From Erigeron canadensis (taxonomy: Eukaryota; Streptophyta; Magnoliopsida; Asterales; Asteraceae): a stretch of DNA of 64,000 nt. A program made the translations under genes and the position numbers. Location: positions 23,135,516 to 23,199,515 of the forward strand of contig NC_057766.1 in NCBI RefSeq assembly GCF_010389155.1. The letters run 5' to 3'. Below the pieces are notes generated by a model. That model saw only the letters and a program-made list of their open reading frames with translations, was not told where the DNA came from and did no database searches. Each line of letters begins with the position of its first letter. Within the stretch, counting starts at the first letter, position 1. Shown piece by piece: positions 10,019 to 20,633 of the stretch.

Positions 10019-10612
10019 CCACCTCTAATTGAATGTAGGACCCTTAAAAGTTGAGAGAATAATAAAGTAGCATATGAACAGCAAATAGTTATGAAAGTTA
10101 AGCTCAATGTTTGTGTGGTTCAGGAAAGAAACCCGGACAAAAGTTCTGTAACACTAATCAATGCCATAGATGTATCTCAATGACGATAAAAGACTACAAT
10201 GATCTGGTCTATCATACAAATTCCGATTCGAATAGCAACTACAAAATTAAAGATTGATCAAGTTTGTTAAGTATCTAAGAGCCCCTCTTTATCTTTAAAT
10301 GGGTGATTATATAATTAAGTTGCATAATGTTAAACCAATGATCATTCTATGTCACATGTTGCACTAAAGCACATAAATCACAGATTTTAGTTCTTATTGA
10401 GAGAAAGGAACCCAATTGAGCTAATAAAAATGGCTTACTAATGTTACTGTAAAGTATTTATGCCTTGATTCCTTTTGCTTTATCCAAACTAAATAACTAA
10501 TAAAAATGTTTTAAGCCGCATACATGACAACTGACATGACGATATGACATCAATTTATAAAGATTAGGAGTATAATGTAAATCCACATAACTGAAATGTA
10601 TAACTTAGGCAA
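10019..10612. other. Intergenic stretch, no feature recognised
   Basis: Moderately AT-rich sequence between two transposons. No coding frame or repeat is recognised. Confidence 0.45.
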
Positions 10613-10621
10613 TATAATGAA

Positions 10622-10794
10622 GGGAATAACCTATATGCATCTGGAAGCACCTAACTTAGGTGCTTCCAAAAGTAAATCAAGTATTACATGTGTATTTTCA
10701 TAAAAGTTGGAGAACCGAAAATATAAATTTGTATTACAAATTTGCTTTAAAAGAACCTAAGTTAGGTGCTTCCGAAAGCATATAGGTTATTCCC
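10622..10794. mobile_element. Mutator-type MITE, 173 bp, with perfect 9-bp target duplication
   Basis: Terminal inverted repeats GGGAATAACCTATATGC and GCATATAGGTTATTCCC are perfect over 17 bp. Each arm then carries CTAAGTTAGGTGCTTCC or its complement. The flanks are TATAATGAA at 10613-10621 and again at 10795-10803. A 9-bp duplication points to the Mutator superfamily. The perfect ends and flanks indicate a recent insertion. Confidence 0.93.
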
Positions 10795-11063
10795 TATAAT
10801 GAAACCTTATCTAAAATAGCACAATGGAGCTCTTTATTCATTAACTAAGCAGGTGAATTTACTTTGTCTTTGTGCATAATTACTAAGGAGTTGTTTTCAA
10901 AGTTTTTCTTTTTTTAAGTTTTAACTCCTAAAAATACCACTTAGACAAGCCCAAATCGAGAAAATGCCATCTGAGACTCTAGAACATCTTGTAAGTATCA
11001 TGATAAAAAAGATATCCAAGATATAATCAATTGAAGTTCTTGGACTCAAGTTATTCATATAAT

Positions 11064-11122
11064 ATAACGAGATATTCGGAATATCTCGTTATTTTATATG
11101 GAATATCATATTCCATATAAGA
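11064..11122. repeat. Two consecutive perfect hairpins
   Basis: AACGAGATATTC then GAATATCTCGTT forms one near-continuous palindrome. It is followed at once by ATATGGAATAT-C-ATATTCCATAT, a second palindrome. The stems are perfect. This could be a tiny foldback element or an extruding cruciform; no target duplication was identified. Confidence 0.7.
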
Positions 11123-11454
11123 GGATTCATGAGAGCTTGAATCGACTTACAACATATTGTGTAAGTTTCTGTTCAAAGAAATAACACGAATGTCATAATA
11201 AATTAGGTTAAAAATTACTGTTGACAATAACGATTATGACGCAAAGTATCAATATTTGAAAAGTGGTTTACATGATTAAAGTAAAGATAGAATGAGCTTC
11301 TTCCAGATTCAAACAAATCCACGTAAAATCATCTCAATCAAATAAATACAAAAGACTTCCGTGGGCAACTCTACGATATGATGTCAGTGTGTATGTTTGT
11401 TGTGATTTGTGAGCTTGCCAAATTTACTGTCAAAAAGATTCACCGTTAAATTAT

Positions 11455-11590
11455 TTAAACGGCGAAATATTACACCAAGTTTATTCTACTCCTAAAACTA
11501 CCGCTTATGCCTATGCCAAGATTTGAACTTAGTTCTTCTCCGCAAGAGGCATAAGCCTCTACCAAGTGGGCTAGCCCCACATTGGCCCAC
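11455..11590 (-). mobile_element. tRNA-derived SINE-like sequence
   Basis: The minus strand has TAGCCCACTTGGTAGAGGC (RNA polymerase III A box, TRGCNNAGYNGG pattern) and about 30 bases later AGTTCAAATCT (B box, GTTCRANNC pattern). The spacing is that of a tRNA gene, but the sequence does not fold as a full tRNA. The 3' end and poly-A tail are not clear. Confidence 0.45.
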
Positions 11591-11689
11591 CTTTCTTAAG
11601 GGGATAACGCCTAAAACAAACAAAAAAACTGAAGCACAGAAAGTGCAAACTAAATGGCGCAGAAACAATAGAACACTGAGAAGTCACGT

Positions 11690-12250
11690 AAGAATTATCA
11701 CTTTGATAACTTTATAAGAGATATGCCTATGGCTTTTTAAGGTACCTGATTGTAATCGATTTTGAGTAAATGGATCTAGATTTGTTATCTTCACAAAAGT
11801 AACAGCGAAGTATTCAGAAAAAACTTGGTAAAGCTTTTGTTTCATGGTACCTGATTGTTATCAACGCTGCTATAACTTGAATTCATAGTCCCCGTCCCCC
11901 ATCCATTCTGAATATCAAACATATGACCACCTGAATTTCACTGTTAAAAGAAAAATTGAGCTTCTGAACGCATATCAGTAATGACTCATTATTGATCATT
12001 GGGGTGTGACTTAAGAACTGTGTGCATACTTAATAATGACTAGCAAAGTGAATAAATCTTCGAAGAAAGGTTTCAACTTTGGGGTATCCATTACTTGTAA
12101 TCTCCTAAAGAAGTGGGGAATAATTGTCAAGCCTGTAGGCTATTATTTCTCTGGATCAAAATCAACATCCCAATCCCTAACTACATTGGCATCAAACGAA
12201 TCATTGTCAACGAATTATGTATCAAATCTTCAACCGAAAAGTTAATAGCC
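11690..12250 (-). pseudogene. Gene-derived fragment, copy 2 of the dispersed duplication; unknown protein
   Basis: The minus strand looks like three short exon remnants. One (12143-12208) would end a protein: DNDSFDANVVRDWDVDFDPE then K and a TAA stop. A second near 11840-11935 reads MFDIQNGWGTGTMNSSYSS followed by VDNNQ and a GT donor, preceded by a pyrimidine-AG. A third near 11745-11812 reads AVTFVKITNLDPFTQNRLQS, also followed by GT. The 11690-12010 part is homologous to 9069-9340. The protein family is not recognised. It may be a decayed gene copy or a fragment carried by a Helitron. Confidence 0.4.
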
Positions 12251-12299
12251 TATATGACAAAGACAGTCACAATTTTACATGGATTGGTCATGAAAAAGA

Positions 12300-12426
12300 C
12301 GCAGACATCAATCCCTGCCCTAGGTGCCAACTGTTTGTAACATACATGGGTAAAGCATGTGTTCGAGTACTGGGAATTAGAGGTCCAAGGTCTAAAAAAT
12401 GCAAAAAAAAAAAAAAAAAAAAAAAA
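12300..12426 (+). repeat. Possible retroposed fragment ending in a 24-bp A run
   Basis: A long A run (12403-12426) follows AGGTCTAAAAAATGC. Just upstream is GTGTTCGAGTAC, which resembles a B box, but no convincing A box is present. This may be the degenerate 3' end of a SINE or other poly-A retroposon. Confidence 0.3.
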
Positions 12427-13732
12427 GAATCTCCACTTGGGGGATTTTTAGGCGGTTTTAGTTTGTTTGGCAACGTCATTTTTCTTTCTCACGGATTAGT
12501 CGATTAAAGTTTGCTACTATCACCAAAAACTAAGTGTGAACCCTTTTATTGCATACATTACTATAAGCCCGTTAAGCTGCTATGAAAGACCTGCCCAATA
12601 TAAGAGGATCCCCATTATCCTTATCTCTATATAAAGTATACCAAAATTTATCAAAAAGATGGGATTGCCAACTCTTACTAAAAGAAACAAGCTTTATACC
12701 TTATAGAATATGTAAAACTTATCCAATATCCCGAAAATGTGGCCCAAATAAGCATGCTGGAGCTCTTGACTTCTTAACTAAGTACACGACACCAAAAAAA
12801 TTAAAGTTCTCTAATTCTCTAACTGAAAAGAATGCTACAATTTAGCATTCTAGTTCTCTCCTACATAATTGGGGACTTAGTTAAAATGTACGGCCCGTAT
12901 CTGTCCACACAATGGTTCTTAACATGTGTAGTCATCAGAAGCCGATAAATAACTTTGGGAGCACGATATATATATATATATATATATATATGTTAGATAA
13001 GAGCATCATCCAAATTTAGGACGACCCGTTTCAAATGCTCCGGTTAGTTGCATATCAATGCCGACCAGACTGTAAAATCATAAAAATGGTGTCTTTTTTT
13101 ATAAACTACAATACCGAGTTGAATCAATATCCTAAACATTCACATGAAACAATTTGTTCCTTTTAATTTAAAAAATAGCAATCAACGATAATAAAACTTA
13201 CAGCTAAAACATGAAAACAATATATATAAATACTACCAATTAATTTGCGTTTCAAAATGGTTGTTACCATTTTGTTTTACCTCATACTGAATGGAGAAAA
13301 ATACAAATAAGGGGTTTAATATAATAATTATAAAACCAAGGAAGGAAGTGTACGAGACGGCGAACTCTGTTGAGTCGAGGAACCCTACAAAAATTGATTT
13401 CTAATTTTTCCTGTTAATTAAATAGTTAATAAAAATTAAAAACGGTAGGATGTGATGTTTTTGGAAGCCCCGTAGATATCCTTTGCGGTTGAAACTTGTT
13501 CAAAACTAAAGGTTTTTTGGTGTATGTCCTTACCCAAGGGCATGCCCTTAGGTGTCGTTACTTATATTATTTTTGTTTTTAGTGAAGTTAAAGGATATGT
13601 AAGGATTTTAAAGATTTATAAGGATGTGTAAGAATTTGTAAGGATATGATGTGGCAGCTCAAGCGTATTTAGCATTGTTGATAGACTAAGGAGTATTTGG
13701 GGCAATGTAGTGTAAATTTGATATGGTCAAGT
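12427..13732. other. Intergenic stretch with a TA microsatellite
   Basis: A TA run lies at about 12967-12992. Short open frames here have no recognisable motif. No repeat ends were seen. Confidence 0.45.
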
Positions 13733-14204
13733 CAGTGTCGGCTTAAGCTTTGTCGAGGCCTTAAGCAAGATTAATTTGGGAGGTCTAGTCTATTAACTTT
13801 TAAATTAGAATAACCAAAGAAACTAAAAAAAAATGATAATTTATCTCATGTACCTAGGTTGTTATTGTGAAAAGAAAGCAAAGAAGTATAGTCCCACATT
13901 TTAGGAAACAATCTCTTTTGTAATCAAAATTTAATAAGTAATTGGCTATCGGTTGGACTCGTCGATTTCTTAACTGGTTGTTTAGTTTCTTTTTTATATA
14001 TTTTTTTGAGCGGCTATTGCTTCAAATGTATGTGTGGTGGCCTTTTTTAAAGGGAGCCGTGAGGTGTATTTGTCTAGGTCGATAATATCCATCCCAAAAG
14101 TCGAAAGTCTAAAACAGTTGTCTTAGAATATAAAAATGGAGGCCTTTATATTTTGGGGGCCTTAGGCTCATGCCTAACATGACTATATTGTGAAGCCTGC
14201 ACGA
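13733..14204. mobile_element. Second hAT-type non-autonomous element, 472 bp
   Basis: It is flanked by a perfect 8-bp target duplication GGTCAAGT (13725-13732 and 14205-14212). The ends are CAGTGTCGGCTTAAGC and, reverse-complemented, TCGTGCAGGCTTCAC, an imperfect inverted repeat sharing GTG, GG and GGCTT. Inside, GGCCTTAAGC near the left end and GGCCTTAGGCTCATGCC near the right end are further subterminal inverted words. No transposase. Confidence 0.8.
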
Positions 14205-15654
14205 GGTCAAGTTAGAAGTATTTATGAAAACTAAGGGCAAAATTCAAAGAAATTTGAGTAGTTAATTTAGAAGTATCTTGTCTTTAAATGAAAATTAAAG
14301 GTGAAAACTTAAATATCATATTTGAATTTTGACCTTTGATTTTTATTTAGGAGTTAAGATTTTTTCGGCTCGACTCAAATTGAGAAATCAACTTGTAGGA
14401 ATTGTCACCCTTTTACACTATATTCTCGAGTTTATAATTAAAAGAAAATAATGGATAAGATTGGATAGAAGAGGGGAGGGAAATAAAGTGTATACATATG
14501 ATATGATGCATTATTAAGTTTTATGAAAAATAAAAGAAATGGAAAGAAAAGAAAGAATTAATTGAAGGGTGAAGTGGTAATTTTATATATTTATCATTCT
14601 CTTCTTCTCTCTTTCAATTCTCTTCTTCTCTTTCTAGAATCATACTATCATAAACATTAACACAAACAAACCAGATTTGAAAGAAGATATATACTCAATT
14701 TAGCTATTGACTTTATTAACTACTGTACGTTGTCATATATATATATATATATATGTGGCAGTAGCGATCTGAATCAAAATCTTTGCAAATATTTATTCTA
14801 ATAATAATAATAATAATCTCAATCGATCTTTTCTTCACAAAATCATCTGAAAGATTGTCATATTCTTCCTTTCTTCGCAAAATCAAGAATTATATATTTT
14901 TGACCGTTACAGCCGGACTTCACCCCCGGCCAATCTCACCGGAATTCTTTCACCGATCTTCTGCTACCATCTTTACCCCCGAAACCCTTACAGGTTCCTC
15001 ATCTAAGAAACCAACCACTTCGGGGCCATATTTTACCCGCTACAGGAACATCCCGGCCATCATCATCTTTGGCTGCCTCCTCTGCCGTTTTTCCGGCAAG
15101 GGACCTGGACTCCACCATAGTTTGCCTCCTCATCCCTCTATTTTACTTTTCTTCTTAGATACTTTCTGTGGCCATTGAACTGGAAAAAAAAATTGACTCA
15201 CTTTTAATATATTTTATCTATAATTTGCCCGTATAATTTGGGTTTATCAGTTTTAATAAATCACTAATAGTCTGCTTGTTTAGTTTGAATTCTGAAGTAT
15301 TGTAGTATATATATATATATTTTTCAGATCTGCTCTCTCAATTATTGATATATATAGTTAGTGTTTAACCGTTATTTGTTGATTATAACTTCATATCTGC
15401 TGATTACTTAGTCTAATTGATATCTAATCTGAAGAATTTGTTTTTATTTACTGTTCTACACTCTTCAAAATTGTTAATTTCTTTCACTTTTAAATAAATT
15501 TTGTGGATTCGTGTAAAATAATAGTTTCCATACGTATTAAGCATATTACAGTTAATAAATCTCATTGCTGCTTTTGTGCCACTAAAATTAGTATTCTTTG
15601 TCGGACTTTATTATTTTGTTTGGTACATTTATTTGTTGTGTTTTAGTCTAAGCT
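14205..15654. other. Stretch upstream of the LINE with an unassigned 131-aa frame
   Basis: The sequence is AT-rich except for 14900-15180, which is noticeably GC-richer and contains an open frame (14783-15178) with TAGLHPRPISPEFFHRSS and repeated proline and threonine. The 15180-15650 part looks intron-like. This could be a decayed first exon. No family is recognised and I do not call a gene. Confidence 0.3.
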
Positions 15655-18600
15655 GTCTCTGTCAAATAGCTATGTGAGGTCATGTCCTTCGGATTTAGGG
15701 GCGGGCAGGCATAGGGGGGTTTTGGCTAAAGTAAAGAGAACCTTTAGGCTTAGATTCGGCAGTTGGAATGTAGGCACCCTTACGGGAAAGTTTTTAGAAC
15801 TAGCAGATGCCCTGGGTAGATGTAATGTAGACATTGCATGCTTTCAAGAAACTAAGTGGACGGGGAAAAGTACTAGAAAGGTGAATGGATACAAGCTATG
15901 GTACTCTGGAGCGCCTAAGTCGATTAATGGAGTAGGGATCATCGAACGACTTAAAGACTTCGTTGTGCTCGTGGAAAGACACGGGGATAGGTTGATGTTG
16001 GTGAGATTGGTGATACAAAAGGAGACAATCAATGTGATCAGCACGTATGCTCCCTAGTCGGGCTTGGGAGCGGGAGAGAAGAAAAGTTTTTGGGACTCAC
16101 TGGATGAGCTTGTGAGGAGCTGCCCTGTTGACCAACGACTAGTGTTAGGAGGAGACTTACACGGGCATATAGGAGTTGAGTCAGACGGCTACGCGAGTGT
16201 ACACGGGGGTTTAGGGTTTGGAGTGAGGAACGATGAGGGTCGCACGATATTGGACTTTGCTACTGCCCACGATCTGGTTATTGTAAACTCTTTTTTCCGA
16301 AAGAGGGATTCTCAGATGATTACCTTTCAGAGTGGCCTAAATAAAACTCAAATCGACTACTTTTTGGTGCGTAAAGGCGATTTTAGGGCTTGCAAAGATT
16401 GCAAGGTACTCCCGAGAGAGGCGGGTTTCTCCCAACATAAACTTTTGGTAATTGATTTGCTCCTGAGTAGAAGAGCAACCAAGACAGAGAAGGCTGTAAA
16501 ACCAAGAATCCTCTGGAAAAACCTGATGGGTGAAGCAGCAGAGAGGTTTAGGTCGGAGACTAGTTCAAGGTTCACAAAGGAGATAAGAGAAGGTTCGCAT
16601 ATGGAAGCTGATGAGTTGTGGACACTCTTGGCAGGGGGTATGAGGGAGACGGAAAAGGAGGTACTAGGGGTAACTAGAGGAACTGGATGACAACGGAGAA
16701 TGGGTAGGGAATCTTGGTGGATTAGCGAAGAGGTCCAGTCCAAGGTCGCGACAAAACTTAAGTGCTTTAAGGATCTTGTCAAAAGCCGCCAGAACGGGAC
16801 AAATGAAGAATGGTCTTTGGCTAGGCAGAGGTACTACGAAGCCAAGAAAGAAGCAAAGAGGACTGTTGCTATAGCAAGAGAAAGAGCGTACGAAGAGCTG
16901 TACAAGAAACTAGATTCCAAAGAAGGCGAAAACGAAATCTTCAGAATTGCTAAGGCAAGGGAGAGAAGACGTAGGGATTTAGGGGACGTCATTTATATCA
17001 AAGACAAAAGTGGATAGAGCATTGTGAAGGAGGGAGATATTAGGAAAAGATAGGAAGAGTACTTCGCCAACCTGTTTAATGGGAGAGGGTCGGGAAAAAT
17101 TGAAGGAGGAGAGGTCATCACCGCACACCCAAACACACGTTACGACGACGATGATGCTACGAGGATCAGCCAAGAGGAAGTAAGAATCGCCCTAAAGAAG
17201 ATGGGGAGAAACAAAGCAGTAGGTCCAGATCAAATTCCAGTTGAGGCATGGAGATACTTGGGGGACGTGGGGATAAGCTTGTTCACAAGCCTATTCAACA
17301 AGATTTGGACGAGAGCAAAAATTCTAGAAGAATGGAGACTTAGTGAGGTTATACCTATCTATAAGAACAAGGGGGACGTGCAGAGTTGTAGCAACTATAG
17401 GGGCATTAAACTTCTAAGTCATACCATGAAGCTCTGGGAGGGAGTGATTGAGACGAGGCTTAGAAGAGTTACGAAGGTGGCAGAGAACCAATTTGGTTTT
17501 ATGCCAGGGAGGTCGACGATAGAGGCTATCCACATCACCAGAAGCCTTATGGAAAAGTATAGGGAAAGACAAAAAGCGTTGCACTGTGCCTTCCTAGATT
17601 TGGATAAGGCATACGATAGTGTACCACGAGAGCTGATCTGGAGGACGCTCCAAGAGAAAGGAGTTACTGGGAGATACATTAGTGTTATCAGGGACATGTA
17701 TGACAGGGCGAAGACCGGTGTTCGAACATCGGTGGGGAGCACAGAGCTTTTCTCGGTAGAAATGGGCCTACACCAGGGTTCGGCGCTTAGCCCATACCTT
17801 TTTACATTGATCTTAGACGAGTTGTCCAGTGGCCTTCAGGAGGAACTACCGTGGTGCATGATTTTTGCCGATGACATTGCTCTGATTGCGAGATCGACAG
17901 AGGAGCTAAACCGAAGGTTGGAGAAATGGAGAGAAGCCCTTGAAGACAATGTTTTGTGTGTGAGCCGAGAAAAGACTGAATACCTACGATGTGACTTCGA
18001 TAAACAGGGGATAAGTCAAAATGGGGATGAGGTTATTCGCATTGGGGAACGGATATTGGGTCTGAAGGCGTCTTTTAGGTACCGGGGATCGGTGATACAC
18101 AAATCGGGGGGGGGGGATAGACGAAGACGTGACACATCGAATCGAAGCTGGATGGATGCAGTGGAGGGCATCTTCTGGAGTCATGTGTGATAAGCGGATC
18201 CCGCTAAAACTGAAAGGGAAGTTTTACAGAGTCGCTATTAGACCGGCTATGTTATACGGGTCAGAATGTTGGCCGATGACGAAAGCCCAAGCATCTCGAG
18301 TAGAGGTAGCAGAGATGAGGATGCTAAGGTGGTCTTGCGGGAAGACCCTATCAGACAGGATCGCCACAGGAGTTTTTAGAGCAGAACTTGAAGTAGGGAC
18401 CATCATTAACAAGCTAAGAGAAGGGCCCTTGAGATGGTTTGACCATGTTAGGAGAAGGGATCGAACAGCACCACTAAGGAGAGCGGAGTCTATTCACGTC
18501 GAAGGCACACGAAGAAGAGGAAGGCCTAAGATGAGGTGGGATGACCGATTAGCGAAGGACCTAATAGAACTTGGTTTGTCGGAGGACTTGACGTCGGATA

Positions 18601-19545
18601 GGACGACCTGGAGAACTCGGATTAGAGTAGAGGATTAGGGTAGGGTTTGTCTTTTGCATGCTTTTCCTATTTTGCCTTGCCTAAGGTGGTTTGTGTTGGT
18701 TTGACCGGGTGAAGTAGACCCAACTTTGGTGACTCGCCGCCAAAGAAGGCTTTGTCCTGACAGAAGGAGAGGTAGGTCGACGGAGGTGGAAGGACAGAAT
18801 ACCGCAGGTTACGATGGAGTTTCCTGATGGAGGAGGTGGTCAGTGAGGGTAAGGCAAATGGGAATAGGTTTTTGTAGACTTTTGTCATAGACTTTGGTTC
18901 TTGGTAACCTCCGTAGTGGTTTTGGCCTGAGTAGAGGGAGGCCAAAATCGAGGGGGGAGGTTACTCTTGGCTGCGTTGGAGGACATGACCGATGAGGGTT
19001 TATTAGAGGACTAGGACTAGTTTAGGGGTTTTGGGTGCTTGGGAGAGGACTAAGTTTAATGTAGCTAGGCGGCTTTATCAGTGTGTTTCATAGGTTGCGC
19101 ACCACCCGTTATTTTAGTTTACCGTAGCGGCCTAAGGTATCTAGCTCCGTAGGTTGTTTAGAAAATACTTTAACCTCCTTAGTTTTTAGTCATTTCTTAT
19201 GTATAGGTAGGCTTTGTTTATTATGCTCTTACTTTTTATGTTGTTATTTGCGTAATATGGTTGCTAGAGTTTATGTTATGTGCTAAGGCTTTGTTACCGT
19301 ACGCTTGCTACCCTTCCCTACTCGTAAGGAGGCATACCCGGCAGACCCAGAGGACAGGTATTATCGTCTTATCATGTTCTCGGCAGACAGGTATAAACAC
19401 TTTACCCTTTTACGACTTTTATATCTTCCTGGCCGTAGGTCCTAATGGAAGCAGTCTCTCCACCTTTGGGTAGATGTAAGACTGTCTACAGCTCACCTCC
19501 CCCATACCCCGCATAGGGATTGGGTACACTTGTTGTTGTTGTTGT
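15655..19545 (+). mobile_element. RTE-type LINE retrotransposon, full-length-like but dead
   Basis: One long element with endonuclease and reverse transcriptase in a single reading frame, a 0.9-kb 3' UTR and a (TTG)n tail at 19530-19545, typical of plant RTE LINEs. The last 100 bp (GGAAGCAGTCTCTCCACC, GACTGTCTACAGCTCACC, TCCCCCATACCCC, GGGATTGGGTAC) also form the 3' end of the SINE at 40433-40677. GC content is well above the flanks. The exact 5' end and target duplication are not resolved. Confidence 0.87.
15674..18638 (+). pseudogene. LINE polyprotein: APE endonuclease plus reverse transcriptase, four stops and one frameshift
   Basis: The endonuclease begins near GSWNVGTL and QETKW and continues with GGDLHGHIG and SQHKLLVIDLL. 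The family's GDxN asparagine is His here. The reverse transcriptase contains NKAVGPDQIP, CSNYRGIKLL, FGFMPGRSTIEAI, AFLDLDKAYDSVPR, GLHQGSALSPYLF and the catalytic IFADDIAL. In-frame stops lie at 16055-16057, 16688-16690, 17015-17017 and 17051-17053. The frame then shifts at a run of G around 18107-18116, after which the C-terminus (GKFYRVAIRPAMLYGSECW, RRRGRPKMRWDDRL) continues in the +1 frame to the stop at 18638. The protein would nick DNA and copy the element RNA; this copy cannot. There is no ATG at the 5' edge of the frame. Confidence 0.93.
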
Positions 19546-20633
19546 GGTTTTTTCTCAAATCATGCCAAATTGGCAAAAAACTTTAAGCCTTAAAACATCT
19601 AACTTTTCCTATCTTTTTTTTTTTATAAAATAAACTAAAGAATGAAGATTTAAAAGAATTTCTTTTCATTTCTTTTCTTAATCTGGGAAAAAAACCCTCA
19701 AGAATACAGTATTAACAGATGGTAAATAAAAATGTTATGGCAATTTGTTTTCAAGAGGTCAAGTTGATGCATTATTAAAAAGTTTTGATTTTGATTTTAA
19801 TTTATAGATAAAAAATTTCTTAATACAAAATTTGAGGGAATCTCTTCCTCATTTTAAAATACTCCGAACAATAAAAGATCGTTATTGATAACTAAAGTCA
19901 AATCGGATTAGAATCAATTTTAGAGATGAAATCAAAATCACAATTTATAGATTAAATGTAAATATCAACTTTTGATTTTAATTTATAAATTAAGAATTTA
20001 TAACCTTACTACTTGTAAAATTAAAGTTGTCCTTATATTCATCATATTGATAATAATTTGCATATGAATTGAGACGGCATAGTTTAGAAGCCGCTTAATC
20101 TTTTTTCATAAGATTATATATAATTGTTAACTAAACTGATAACACGTAAGGTTTATAAGGTATTTTAGACCGAATGTGTCAATAGTGAAAGATATACAAA
20201 CCAACTCATGACCCACTTATTCATATCCCTAAGAAAACCCACCCATTCAAAGGCTCATTACTTGTAAAACTCGACTCGGATAATACAAACAAACATTTTA
20301 ATAATCTCAACTAAATGTAATTAACTATTTTCATATATATATATATATCTCTCTGTTAATATATAAAAATATTTTCACTATCACCTTTACATTAATTATA
20401 TTTTTATTTATATCAAAATACACCATTCAACGCGGCCGTCACCACCATTACTTTGTCATTATATTGCGCGGATATGGTGCAAATGATGGATATTCCACAT
20501 ATTAAATTTTATCATTTTCTAAATATTTGCCCCAAAGGATTTATCATTTACATGTCCGATCATCTTAATTCATACATCCCTTTCATTGTACCCTAGAAAA
20601 AACACAACATCCTTAAAAAAAAAGACAAGTACA
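19546..20633. other. Intergenic stretch and upstream region of the WDR91-like gene
   Basis: AT-rich, with a TA microsatellite at about 20332-20348. No repeat ends or coding frame. The last few hundred bases should contain the promoter of the gene starting at 20634, but I cannot pick a TATA box with confidence. Confidence 0.4.

Noticed and set aside
11519..11590. A tRNA gene on the minus strand
   Set aside because: A and B boxes are present but the acceptor and anticodon stems do not pair; SINE head is the better reading.
12582..12845. 87-codon plus-strand frame
   Set aside because: No ATG context, motif or splice support; composition equals the flanking intergenic DNA.
14783..15178. 131-codon frame upstream of the LINE
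   Set aside because: It starts in ATA repeats and is interrupted downstream; the GC-rich part may be an old exon, but nothing identifies it, so it is only noted.
16357..16782. 141-codon antisense frame in the LINE, and similar antisense frames at 17419-17742 and 18667-18945
   Set aside because: Shadows of the LINE polyprotein or its 3' UTR on the other strand.
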